64,000 nucleotides of DNA, taken from contig JAYESD010000007.1 of the NCBI GenBank assembly GCA_036927565.1, positions 125,896,230 to 125,960,229 of the forward strand, written 5' to 3'. Below the pieces are notes generated by a model, which made no database searches, was not told the origin of the DNA, and saw only the letters and a list, made by a program, of their open reading frames with translations. Shown piece by piece: positions 12,952-24,060 of this stretch. Source of the DNA: Tuctoria greenei (Eukaryota; Streptophyta; Magnoliopsida; Poales; Poaceae). How positions within the stretch are numbered: position 1 is the first letter of the stretch; every line of letters starts with the position of its first letter. The translations under genes and the position numbers were made by a program.

Positions 12952-15327
12952 TTATGCTTTGGTTTTAGGTACCCAAGCTTGCTTGGGTCCTTGGAGGTTA
13001 GTTACAATACATTTGGGCACCCACACATGAGATTTGGTGTTCCCATGGCGTGGCCCAACATAATTAGCATAAACCTTGCCAAAATTACTTCTCATTAACA
13101 CATAGGAGCCATTAAAGGTTCTAAAGAGTAATCGTTGTTGTTTGTATACAGGGCTAGTCTTGGAGGCCAGACTTGTCCGGAGGACTAGACTTGTCCGGAC
13201 ACTTACCGGACTAGTCCGGTATTCGTGTGAGTTCAAGTTTTTACCCTTCGACTTACTAGTTTGAGAGGTTCTTCCGTTCACAAAGGAAATCCTCCCCTTG
13301 TTATTCTTATGACTTCCAGCATGCTGCTTTTCACTATAAGAGTAACCAATGCCATATTTCCAAGTATGCACTACGTGCTTAGTTGATCTTCTCCTTGTCA
13401 AATATGCCACATTGGGTAGGATGTTTATCCTTGGTGGAGGTTGACTTCTCCTTCAAACTGGTGTCAATCTTACTACATGTGCACATATGAGCAAAATCAA
13501 TTTTAGTGGGTTGAGAAGGTGAACTTGAAGAGGAGGAAGGTTCACTCAGCTTGAGTGACTCAACTTGCACTTCAAGGATCTTGTTAACCTTGATCAGGTC
13601 AGCAAGTTGGTCCTTGATTGCAACATTTGAGTCAGTTAACTCCAAGCAAGCTTTCTTGCTTGAAGCTAACTCAAGCTCTAGTGAATTGTTTTTCTCCTTT
13701 TCAAGTTCTAGAAGTTTGTCAAGTTCGACATACTCCTCCTTTTGGGAGATAATCATGTCCTCTTGATGATGAATCATCCTCTCCTTCTCAACAAGTTGAT
13801 CAAGTAAAAATTTCATTTTTTTTGCAGCTTTCCTATCTAGTCCACTAAGCATATCATCATCATCACTAGAGTAGGAATGCACGTAAGGGGTTTTGATGAT
13901 TACCTTGCGTTTACCTTCCTTTGCCATAAGGCACGTGTCATTTCCCTTCCTTGCACCGAGTGTGGGGAAGAGTGTAGATTTCTTGGACGCACTCTCGATG
14001 TCTATGCTAGCCATCTCCTCTTCTTCGGATGATGAGGACTCATCGTTTGAGTCCCACTCCTTCCCAATGTGCGCTTGCTCGACTTGTTTCTTCTTCTTGA
14101 AGAATTTCTTAGGTTGAGGCTTGGCTTCTTTGGTCTTCTTCTTGTTCTCCTCATATGGGCAATCAACTATAAAGTGGTTATACTCACCACAATTATAGCA
14201 TGCCCGCCTCAACTTCGGCTTCGTTCTTTCCTTGTACTTTCCTTCAATTGATTTTGTCCCTTGTCTTTTCTTCATTATTCTCTTGAACTTTTTCATGAAT
14301 AATATCATGTCCTCTTCATCTGGCTCACTGCTCTCGTCGTCACTGTCTTCCTCTAGTTGTGCTTCTCTTGCCTCTTTGGATAGAGGCTTGAGTGTGGACT
14401 TTAAAGCAACCCCTTTATTCTTGGTCGAGGTGAGGTCGGCAATTTCCTTGACGTGCTTTGCTTGTTTTTCCATCATCTCAAAGTTGATGATTTTTCCAAG
14501 AAATTCATCCGGAGTGATCCTTTTGTATCCGGGACTTTCTCTAATCATGGAGCATAGCGTGACATTGCGAGGCATAAAAGCTCTAAGGATGAGCTTTACC
14601 ACCTCGTGGTCATTCTACTTCTTGCTCCCATATGATCGAACTTTGTTGACAAGTGTCTTCAATCGATTGTACATATCTTGGGGTGACTTGTCTTCCTCAA
14701 TTGCTAATCTTCCTAGTTCGCCTTCGATCATCTCAATCTTTGCTTCACGCACATGTCGGTCACCTTCATGTGCAGTTTGCAGTGTATCCCAAATCTCCTT
14801 AGCAATTTCGAGTCCATCCACCTTGGTGAACTCGTCCCGACTGAGTGAGGAGGTGATTACAGCTGCGGCTTGAGCATTTCTATGAATGGCCTGCTCTTGG
14901 CTTGGGGTGAGCTCTTCGTCGTCGTCCGGAATGTCTATCCATGTGCATACAACATGCCATAGACTTGGATTGAGAGAAATCAAATGCATTTTCATATTCT
15001 GCCTCCACATTGAGTAATCACTTCCATCGAAGTGTGGGGCTTTTCCAAGTGGGATGGATAAGTAATGATTGTTATTGGAATTTAGACGATCATAGTTAAA
15101 AAGATATCGGGAGTAGTCGGTGTGACTACTCCCCTTCTTCTTCTCTTCAACTTTCACTTTCCCTTTGGAAAGTGCCTTCTTTCTAAGGAGCGCCTTTAGC
15201 TCCAGTGTCTCCTCATCGTCGTCCTCGAAGTCTTGAATGGCTTCGAGGTACTTTTCCACTTTTTGGGTCTTGCGTTGTTAACCTCCTCTTGGTTGTTGAT
15301 TTTGTGGGCGTCCTTCATGTCCGACAT
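12952..15327 (-). pseudogene. Copia-1 gag, broken
   Basis: Begins at ATG 15327 (ATGTCGGACATG) and ends WVPKTKA at 12952. A frameshift lies near 15265, a TGG-to-TAG stop near 14613 and a TAT-to-TAA stop near 13379, followed by a deletion of about 20 bp. It keeps the UBN2-type gag domain (YSMWRQNMKMHLISLNPSLW), the zinc knuckle CYNCGEYNHFIVDC and a C-terminal RTSPV repeat segment encoded by GGACTAGTCC-type motifs (about 13145-13225). Confidence 0.85.
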
Positions 15328-15360
15328 GATCTCTTCGAGTGGTTAGACTCTTTCTTGAAG

Positions 15361-15378
15361 AACCTTGCTCTGATACCA
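15361..15378 (-). other. Primer-binding site of Copia-1
   Basis: Reads TGGTATCAGAGCAAGGTT on the minus strand, two bases from the LTR. It is complementary to the 3' end of initiator methionine tRNA, the usual Copia primer. Confidence 0.9.
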
Positions 15379-15380
15379 AT

Positions 15381-16941
15381 TGAATGTTGGCCTAGAGAGG
15401 GGATGAATAGGCCTTTTTGAAAATTGTCAGATCCTGCAACACTCAACAACAAGCTCAATACCAGAGATATCGGACTAGTCCGGTAAAGTGCGGACTAGTC
15501 CGGTTTTCACAGACTAAGTTGATTAAGCTAGGTCGATTAGATTGATTCTTTTATGTGTGCAGCGGAAAAATAGAACCAAATAAAGGTTTCATAGTTATAT
15601 TATAGATTATATCACAATTAAATCTTATGTTTAACAATCCAACGTAAGATGAGTAATGATTATGAAACTCTAGATTATATTGATGAATTAGAATGATGAA
15701 CACCAAAAACAAGACACAAGGTTTTATCCCGTGGTTCGGCTACCACAAAGGCAACCTACATCCACGTTGAGGAGTCCACAAAAGGACCATGTCTTCTCCA
15801 ACCCTACCCTCGTCGGATCGCCACGAAGGCCAATCCTCTTCCACTAATCACAAAGGGGTGAATAACCGAATTCAAGGGGCCTTCTCACACGTTGAGAGCT
15901 CCCTTAGATTACAACACAAATTTCCACCGAAAACACACTCAAAAGATTACAATTAAAACGCAGGAGTGTATTAGAGAATCAAACCAAGAGCTCAATGTGA
16001 TGTTCCAAGTGTCTCTCCAATGATCTAGAGTGAATCCTCAAAGGATTGATCGTTGTTGCACTTAATTTCGTGGAGAGATGTAGTTTTTGAGGCTCTTGGG
16101 AGGTGTGATGGCGCTAGGGTTTGAGAGAGTTCAAAAGAAGGCCGTGCACCTCTATTTATATGGGGTTTCTAAAAATGACCGTTAGGGTCCAGAAAGTTCG
16201 GACTAGTCTGTGGTGGTCTTCGGACTAGTCCGGTGTGTTGTGTGTAGCAAACCCTAAGTGTCCCGAAATATCGGACTAGTCCGGCTAGGAACGGACTTGT
16301 CCGATTTCACTACTGGAAACCTTCGGACTAGTCCGATATCCATCGGACCTGTTTGGACATGTGAAACCCTAAGTGAGTTAGATGACAAGTCCGCACTTGG
16401 AGGACTTGTCCGATGTAGATCAGAGGGTTTTTCGGACTAGTCCGTGCAAATATCGGACTTGTACGATTTGGATCAGAAAGAATATCAGACTAGTCCGGTT
16501 ATGATCGGACTTGTCCGATTTTGTGTGACTTGTGAAGTGTTTTGAGGACTAGTCCGTACTGGGGAGGACTAGTCCGATTCTAGTCAGAAGAATATCGAAC
16601 TAGTCCGACAGATATCGTACTTGTCCGATCTGGTGCAGAAAGGTTATCGGACTAGTCCGGTTGTGATCGGACTAGTCCGGTCCAGTGAAACTTTGTGCAA
16701 TGTGTGTGTTTAATTGTGATTGAGCTCTTGGGGTGAGTTTCCTGAACACACTCCATACATAATAATCTATTACTCTTCTTCCTTGAGCTCATCTCCACTT
16801 TGCTCCTCATCCTTCCTTCTTTTTGGTATTTTGCTCATTTTCCTATCATAGGCCTGCACTCATCTCAACAAATAGGTTAGGATCCCAATTGCTTGTCATA
16901 AATCATCCAAAACCCACAAGAGAGTCCTAGATGCACTTTCA
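15381..16941 (-). repeat. Copia-1 5' LTR
   Basis: Pairs with 5207-6768. On the plus strand it runs from TGAATGTTGGCC to GATGCACTTTCA. The minus-strand TATA box is at 16153-16160, and the GGACTAGTCC motif array spans about 16198-16680. Confidence 0.92.
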
Positions 16942-17149
16942 ATCTCCCCCTTTTTGGTGATTGATGACAACCAATTGAGATTTCACAAAATATGATAAAA
17001 ATTGAGATTTTCATAAAGTATGCACATATGAGTCAAAATACATCAAGCAGTGAAAGAATTATCCATATGTGCATTCTTTATGGTGGGATGCATAACTAAG
17101 TATATTGAGACATTGAGAATGACATAATTTACATTAATCAACCAAAGCC
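16942..17149 (-). repeat. Internal Copia sequence outside the 5' LTR
   Basis: These 208 bp are nearly identical to 6769-6978, the polypurine tract and neighbouring internal sequence beside the 3' LTR, but they lie outside the 5' LTR. They end abruptly at ACCAAAGCC, where Gypsy-1 sequence starts. Confidence 0.9.
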
Positions 17150-17490
17150 GGGAGTGGCCCCCTGGGCCCACCACCGGGAGAGACTTTTTGGATGAAGTCA
17201 TTCCGCCGAAGGTGGGTCCATTCTTCGGTTTTTGAGCGGTGTCTTCAAGGGTCTTCGGACGTGCCGTTGGCGATGGTTCGCAGTTAAACCACCACCGCGT
17301 GGCATATCCTGGATGCGGCAGGTGAGATCTCAGCGTGCTGATCTCAGGAAATTGAAGGTCGCCGGTTCCCGATACAAAAATCGTATCGGTTCCGCGCCCC
17401 CTGTCAGGCCGCTGCCTTCGGGTTTACCGCCTTTCATGATGACAACCATTCGTCTGGGGTAAGGACCTCGACTCATCCCCAGAAGCTCCC
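17150..17490 (-). other. Gypsy-1 internal sequence beside its 3' LTR
   Basis: From about 17153 this matches 24061-24293 up to about 17392. It includes the polypurine tract of Gypsy-1 (CTGGGGGCCAC on the minus strand), a small hairpin (GATACAAAAATCGTATC) and then a G-rich tract on the minus strand (CAGGGGGCGCGG). No sense ORF is seen. Confidence 0.75.
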
Positions 17491-19418
17491 GTGGTAGCGC
17501 CGGACCACGGGAATGAAGATGTACCAGCGGCACCAGCCCCGGAGGTTGAAGCTCCAGGCTTGGATGCTGAGATGTTGGACGCTTCAGCCACAGAGCCAGA
17601 GGTAACTGCTATTCCGGCCCTAGAGCCGGATGTTGTTGAACCCCCACAGCCGAGCTGGTGGTTGATGAGGTCCTGGCGGTGGAGCCGGGTGTTGATGAAG
17701 TTCCGACACTTGAGCCGGTTGTTGAGGAAGCTCTGGCGGTTGAGCCGGTTGCTGCAGAAGTTCCAGCTGTAGAGCCGGTCGTTGAAGAGGTTCTGGCGTC
17801 CGAGCCAGTTGCTACGGAGGTGTCGGCGCCTGATCCTATGATGGTCGAAGCGCTAGCGCCTGAGCCCATGATGGTCGAAGCGCCAGCACCTGAGCCAGCG
17901 GCGGAGGAGGCGCCTGCGCCGGAGCCAGAAGTAGCTTCTGCTTCGACCGAACCTTCAACACCTGCTCCTGAAGTGGTGATCCCAGAGGTGCCCGCTGCTG
18001 AGCTAGGGTGCCAAGATGAAGCTGCTGGCCCCCCGCCTGAGGGGCCAGTTGTTGATAACCAAGCGGCGGGACCTTCGGAGTCAATTCCGGAGGTTGGAAC
18101 TTCTGCTGCAGGTACTTCCTCGGCGACGGCCGAGGCTATCCCGGAGGACGGCCCTAGTGTCATGGAAGCTCACGGGACCGCTCTTGTAGAGTGGGACCCA
18201 ATTTTTGTCACTGAAGATCTGCTGGAACCAGCAGAGATGACCTTGACAGGTCCGGACCCGATCCCCCTATCGTTGTCTATTGACAATGCCTGCTCCAGTC
18301 TTCACCAGGTCCAACTGGCTTTCTACCATGATAGCAAGGCCCTCGAGGAGGAGCGCCAAACCCTTAGGAGGTGGCACAACCAACTCCATTTCGAGACCAA
18401 GCTGGCACAGTCGAGGCTGGCTGACGATAAGGAGTGGGTGCAAAGGGAGAAGGTCCGCCTGGAGTACTGGGGTAAGCTGTTGGATGAGAGGGAAAGCATG
18501 ACACGATCCCTCGACAACCAGTCATGGGCCATCTATGAGCAGGTCAAAGCTGCAAATAGCGTGGCGGATGATCGCCGGGAGAGGCTCACCGCCATCCACG
18601 ATAGTCTCGTCAAGCGCTGAGAGGCTCTTGAGGCGTAGGAGAGAAAGCTCGAAGATGAAGAGCAAAAACTCTTGGAGCTACGGGACAACCTCGTGAAGAG
18701 GGAGGAAGAGCTTGTCCTAAAGACAGCTCTGGCTGACAAGAGCCTCGAAGAACGCACCAAGAAATTGGAGGAGCATTGTGAGGAAGAGGAGAAGAAGGCC
18801 TGGGAGCGAGGGCAAGATCTCTACAAGTAGGAGAATGCCGTCATCGCCAGGGAGAAGAAAGTTAGGGGCCGAGAGAAGGATCTAGCCAACCGCCGGAACG
18901 AGATCCACCTCCGGGAGGAAGAGCTCAGTAAACTCAAAAGGCAGGTTGCTAAAAAGATTCAGCAGAATGCCAAAGAGGTGGAGCGTCTTGCTCGAGAGAA
19001 CTCGGAGCTTGCGGGAGCCAAAAGATCCTTCGAGGAGATGCAAAGCGCAAGGGCTGCAGAGTCCCAACAAGTTTGGGACTTCCTGGGCAAAGCCAACGAT
19101 GCACTGACGCCAATGGGCTTCAGTCCCGTGCGTCCGGATGATCCATAGCCGGAGTTGGACCAGGCGTTGGAGGCGCTGAGTTCAGTAGGCAACAAGCTCA
19201 CCAAGATGGGCGATGTCATCGCGGACCAGCTGGAAACTGAGGGACAGTCCCTTGTGAAGAACGTCGCAGAGTTCATGCTGACGAGCTACACCAGCCGGGA
19301 CCCTCGATTCCCTCTGGACCCGGTGCTTGAAGGCCCCATCGAAGGAGAGGGTGAAGACACCCGAGCCAGCGTGTCGGAGGTTGCCCAGAAGGTCGCCCAG
19401 TTCTTCCATATGATCTAG
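17491..19418 (+). pseudogene. Antisense ORF of Gypsy-1, coiled-coil protein
   Basis: Runs opposite to pol of its own element. One frame is open from about 17652 to 19418 (about 587 codons) with only four in-frame stops (TGA 18618, TAG 18636, 18828 and 19146). A frameshift near 17645 joins an upstream acidic segment starting around 17491. The first part is a 10-residue repeat of the type EPVVEEVLAS. The rest is a long Glu/Lys/Arg-rich stretch typical of coiled coil, for example EEELSKLKRQVAKK. Antisense ORFs between pol and the 3' LTR are known in Tat-lineage elements such as Grande and Retand. Their function is not established. The degree of openness argues that this was translated until recently. 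Confidence 0.75.
17652..17935 (+). repeat. 30-bp tandem repeat within the antisense ORF
   Basis: About nine imperfect 30-bp units begin GAGCCGGTTGTTGA or similar. They keep the reading frame and encode a 10-residue Glu-Pro-Val-rich unit. Confidence 0.85.
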
Positions 19419-20733
19419 GACCATCTCTCTGTAGATCCCGCTTGTATTCTCTCTTCTTCTTCTCCAATTCTGTAATCTCTTGTCTCCAGATGAATGAAAT
19501 CCAATATTTTTATAAATTTCATTTTTTGACTTCAACACCTTTGTCTCACTTGGCCCCCTGGTAGATGTACACAATTTGATTGTGAACATGTACCAAGAGG
19601 ATGTAACAGTTGAAGACTTGCATGCTTTGAACTTGTAGAATGTAGGTCCGAAGTCTTCGATAGTGTAGGTCCCCTGAGGTTGTCGGAGCTTAGTGGCTCC
19701 GACATTGACCATCGTCGGAGCTTAGTAGCTCCGCAGTAGTCTCCATCAATGCGTAAAGAATCGACGGTTAGCCCTCTGAGGTGTCGGAGCTTGGTAGCTC
19801 CGGCAGTGACCTCTGTCAACACATAGTGTGTCAATGGCAGACTCCACTATAGAGTCTTTCCACCATCTTTTCTTTACGTTGACGGCTTGCCCCTAGATTT
19901 ACCAGAGCTGAGTAGCTCCAGCAACGCTCGGTGTCAATGTTTGAACATTGACCACAAGCCGCCTAGAGGATGTCGGAGCTTTGGCAGCTCCGGCTTCATT
20001 CCCCATCATCATGAAATATTTATTTTTCCTGCACACTGAAGTCAAGAAAAACAGTAAAATCCGTTTCGTATCTATAACTTCATTGCGGCTTACTATTCTC
20101 GAGAAAGTTTTAGGTCGAACACAATTCTAAATAAAATTAAGAGTGTCGTCTTGTTTCCTTCAGGTCTGATCGTTTCTGGGCTCGCCTTACTTCGGCCTGC
20201 TGGGCTGTAGGTAGAGTGGCGTACTTTGGGTGCATGACCAGGCTAAGTCGATAGCACACTCCGGCCCTAGATTGGCTTGGCAGCATTCAGACGAGTAGAC
20301 CTTCAACAATCTTTGAACTCGGAAGGATGGACAATGCAACTCGAATGGTACATGAACTGGTAGAGCTAAAGTTTCTTAAGAACTGCACAACTTTGTTATA
20401 GACAAGAAAGAGAAAAATAAAAAAAATATTGACCCTGTACAAAGTAAATGCACATGGAGTCTGTTTTCACATAATGATGTCTTTCATTATAGGTCCGGGA
20501 TACATGGGAAACAAGTACACTCTTAGGGTGCAGAACCAAGCTAAGTGTGTTTCGTTTCTCGTTTGACCCAAGGTAGCTAGCTACACTTTTAGTTCTGAGA
20601 CTGTGATAAGTGTTGCATGGACATTGCGGACCTAACGTGGTAGGTCCGGCCGCCCTCCCGGAGGAGCTACCCGACTCTGTACAATGACTCTATAACATAC
20701 ATCACATGTAATTATAGACTCACCTCCGTGATA
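19419..20733. other. Gypsy-1 spacer between antisense ORF and pol
   Basis: No gene is seen. On the plus strand, an AATGAAA-like poly(A) signal near 19492 follows the antisense ORF. At 19655-20005 several blocks of the dyad GTCGGAGCTTAGTAGCTCCG recur. A block at about 20430-20520 is conserved with Gypsy-2 at 62840-62935 (CCTATAATGAAAG followed by AGACTCCA on the pol strand). Confidence 0.6.
19655..20005. repeat. Dispersed GGAGCT-AGCTCC dyad repeats
   Basis: At least five copies of a short inverted repeat (GGAGCTTAGTAGCTCC and variants) are spaced roughly 50-100 bp apart. They correspond to the tandem array at 63335-63785 in Gypsy-2. Confidence 0.65.
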
Positions 20734-22915
20734 TTAAGAGTAGAACTTACGGAGGTGCTCAATGTTCCAAGGATTTGGGAGAGGTGTCCCATCCTCGGTT
20801 GCCAAGCGAACGCATCCGGGACGGGATACTTTGATCACTCAGAAGGGTCCTTACCAGCTGGGGGAGAGTTTGTTTAACTCTTCTCTGGATTGTATTCTCC
20901 GTAGCACCAGATTGCCTTCCTCGAGGTGTCGGCTGTGAACATGCCGTTAGTGATAGCGCCGAAAAGCTTGGCGGTATCAGGCATTCCGAACAGTTGATCG
21001 GCACCTTCCCTCTTCAAGGAGGTCAAGGTCTTCACGCCGGAACTGGTCTTGCGTGGCTTCGTCGGAGGTCCGTACCCGGAGCGACCCCAAGGTGATTTCC
21101 GGAGGAAGGACTGCTTCAGCTCTGTACACCAGGAAGAAGGGTGTCTCTTCAGTTGACCGGTTTGAAGTTGTCCTGTTGGCCCATAGAGTGGGCGGAAGCT
21201 CTTCGATCCAGTTGGCTCCATGTTTTTTCTGGCGCTCATATGTGCGCGTCTTGAGTCCTTTCAAGATTTCTGTATTTGCTCTCTTGGCTTGGCCATTGCT
21301 TGCCGGATGAGCTATGGAGGCTTAGCTGACTTGGATGCTGAGGTCTTTGCGGTACCCTTGGAAAGCAAAGCTTGTGAATTGGGTCCCATTATCTGTTATG
21401 ATTTTGTTCGGGACTCAAAATCTGCATACGATGGACTGCAAGAAGTTGATAGCTAATTTCTTGTTTATTGTCACAACTAGAGTTGCTTTCGGCCATTTGG
21501 TGAATTTGTCAATGGCAACATACAGGAACTTGTAACCTCCGACGGCTCTTGGGAAAGGTCCCCAGATGTCCATCCCCCACACAGCGAAAGGCCATGTAGG
21601 AGGTATCATTTATAGAGGCTGAGCCGGTGTGTGAATTTGCTTTGCATGGAACTGGCATGCTTCGCATTTCTTCACCAGCTCAGTTGCATCCTGGAGCGCT
21701 ATAGGCTAGTAGAAGCCATGCTGGAAGGCTTTACCGACCAGCGTGCAGGAAGACACATGGTTCCCACACTCGCCTCCATCAATTTCTGCGAGGAGCTTGC
21801 AGCCTTCTTCCCTTGTGATGCACCGCATTAGGACGCCATTGGCACCGCGCTGGTAGAGATCCCCTTCTACCAACGTGTATCTTTTAGCCAATTTGACTAT
21901 CCGGTCAGCGGATACATCATCGTTAAGAAGGATATTATCTTTCAAGTAGCTCCGGATCTCCGAGATCCATGCATTGGAGCTTGCTTGAGCATTCGAGTCT
22001 TGCGCGCTGGGTTGCTTGGAGCTTCCGGCAGCACCTACGACCCTTGATTGCTGCCATGGTAACAGGGCCATCGGGACCGCCAGCTTCGGGATGCTGATCC
22101 CGCCCCCTTCGCTCAGTTCGGCAGGCTGAGCTGTGGGTTTTGACAACCTCCGGACGAAGGTCCCGTCAGGAGCCGGAGCTCTGGTTGACGCTTTCGTCGA
22201 GAGTTCGTCAGCTTCAGCATTATGGACACGCTGTACATGGTGGAGGTCCAGGACTTCAAAGTCCTTCTGAAGCCTCTGGACTTCAAGGAGATAAGCAGCT
22301 AGTTGAGGATTGTTACAGGAGCATTCACCCTTCACCTGTTGGATGATGAGCTGCGAATCTCCCTTGACCAACAGCTGCTTGACACCATATGATAGTGCCA
22401 CCTTTAGTCCATAAATGAGTGCTTCATACTCCGCCATGTTGTTGGTCACCTTGAAGTCAAGGTGGACCATGTATTTTACCTTCTTCCCGGTTGGAGCGAG
22501 GAGAAGGACTCCAGCTCTGGCCCCTGCTTTTGCATGGATCCGTCGAAGTAGAGGGTCCAGTGAGGTTCGGTGAAGACCGAAGCCTTGAGTTCCGGCTTCT
22601 GCTCACTAGAGCCCCCAGGGTTCGATGGAGAGGGGGTCCATTCCGCCATGAAGTCTGCCAATGCTTTACTCTTGATCGCTTGTCTTGGGACGAATTCAAG
22701 ATCGAATTTGGCCAATTCTGTTGCCCACTTTGCAATGTTCCCAGTAGAGTTGAGATTATGCAAGACCGCACACAGTGGATGAGAAGTCACCACTGAGATC
22801 TTGTGAGCTTGGAAGTAATGACGAAGCTTCCTGGAGGCGATGAGAACTGCGTAGAGCAGCTTGTGCACCTCTAGGTATCGAGTCTTGGCATCATGTAGTA
22901 CTTCGCTGATGAATT
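20734..22915 (-). pseudogene. Gypsy-1 pol remnant (RNase H, second RNase H, integrase)
   Basis: Reads right to left. RNase H sequence from 22868 contains YAVLIASRKLRHYFQAHKI and TLYFDGSM. The second, archaeal-type RNase H at about 22470-22150 contains NNMAEYEALIYGLK and GDSQLIIQQ. A zinc-binding linker and then the integrase follow (WGMDIWGPFP near 21580, ITDNGTQF near 21385, ETPFFLVYRAEAVLP near 21120), ending at a stop near 20734. Several frameshifts and stops break it. The dual RNase H is a hallmark of the Tat/Ogre branch of Gypsy. No RT motif (YVDD) is present in this element. Confidence 0.85.
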
Positions 22916-23157
22916 ACACTGGGCACTGGACTATTCGGACCCTTTCGGAGGGACCCGGGGTTTCCTCCACATCGACCTAGACCCTCCGGAGGGGTCCAGG
23001 CCTGCTTCAGGGACCTCCGGGTCTTTGCTAAAGGAACTCTAAGCTTCTACTGGAGTGACCCAGACCCTGGAGGAGTCCGAATCTCCTGGAGTAACTCCTT
23101 GTAGATCCAAGTCTGGGGGCTGGGACCCAGACTCACCTTCAGGAACCTCCGGACCCT
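22916..23157 (-). other. Tether-region remnant fused to leader in Gypsy-1
   Basis: Contains repeated GGACC..CCGGAGGG-type blocks like the RT-RNase H tether repeats of Gypsy-2 (60274-60440), then abruptly reaches the primer site. The gag, protease and RT region that should lie between them is deleted. Confidence 0.7.
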
Positions 23158-23177
23158 CCCCCTACCTAGCGCGCCAA
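23158..23177 (-). other. Primer-binding site of Gypsy-1
   Basis: On the minus strand this reads TTGGCGCGCTAGGTAGGGG, a few bases from the 5' LTR. It is closely similar to the site of Gypsy-2 at 44846-44864. Confidence 0.75.
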
Positions 23178-23184
23178 CTATCGG

Positions 23185-24060
23185 TGTTTGGATCCGGCAG
23201 ATCTCCCGATACTACTGTTGGTAGATCAAGGAGTTGTAGTTCGGTATTGGGCGCGCAGAGATTCAAGAAGGTGAATGACAAGTGACACAAAGATTTACGT
23301 GGTTCGGGCCGCCTGAGTGTAATACCCTTCTCCACGGGGTGTGTTGGTGATGTATTAAGCGTGTGAATCTAGAAGAAGCTCCAGAAGAAGAAGCTCGCCT
23401 AGATCAGGGATCCCAGAAGAGGTCTGGAGACGTCCCTTGTGTATCGTCGACCAGTCCTTTTATAGTACAAGGGTTGGTCGTTACACCGTTAGCCTGGCCC
23501 GACATGTGACCCTGGCGGTTACACATGCTTGATACACAATTAATGAGGTTAATTACCCTTAATAGCCTGGTAACGAGCCTTAACAATGCCGTTACTGGTA
23601 TTAAGGGCCATCCAATCGTGTGTCATTAATATGGTATTAATGACACTTAATCGGGTCTTGAAGTCTTTGATTGCTCCTTGAAGGTCCGGAGCCGTTGGGG
23701 GTCCACCAGCCTGATTGTTGAAGTTGAAGGTCCGGTGGTTCAACCACGTGGCACCTCTGGAGCTTACCATCGTGGACGGGTAGGTACAATGCTATTGGAA
23801 ACATGTCGGCACCGAAGCTTCCCTCTGTCTGGGGTTAGGTTCGGAGATGCCATACTGGTATCTAGTCCGGAGCTTTCCCATGTGTGGGCGATAGCTCCGG
23901 TCTTATGATACATGTGGCGGCCCTGGGACTAACCATGTCGGGGAAGCAGGTCTGGCTACACTTGACATGTGGGGCCTTCAGAGATCTTCAAATCTGGTAG
24001 ATGGAGTTTCCTTGTGATCATTGCAATCTCAAAAGGTATTCGGTACAGAGGGTACCGACA
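23185..24060 (-). repeat. Gypsy-1 5' LTR
   Basis: In element orientation it starts TGTCGGTACCCTCTG and ends GGATCCAAACA. The minus-strand TATA box (TATAAAAGG) is at 23464-23456. It pairs with 4350-5206. Confidence 0.9.

Larger units (their letters stand above)
5207..17149 (-). mobile_element. Copia-1: SIRE-like Copia retrotransposon, defective
   Basis: Minus-strand Ty1/Copia element with LTRs at 5207-6768 and 15381-16941, a Met-tRNA primer site at 15361-15378, gag (15327-12952), pol (12950-9806) and a third ORF (8812-7334). It lies inside the left LTR of Gypsy-1. Unusually, the right LTR is followed by about 208 bp (16942-17149) that copy the internal sequence beside the left LTR, and only then does Gypsy-1 resume. 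The flank ATTCG at 5202-5206 is not repeated on the right and about 20 bp of the Gypsy LTR are missing, so the right junction was rearranged. Gag and ORF3 contain stops, and the protease active site is deleted. Confidence 0.9.

Noticed and set aside
17609..18163. Ser/Thr/Ala/Gly-rich minus-strand ORF
   Set aside because: It is the opposite-strand shadow of the 30-bp repeats in the antisense ORF. The Glu/Pro-rich and coiled-coil frame on the plus strand is far longer.
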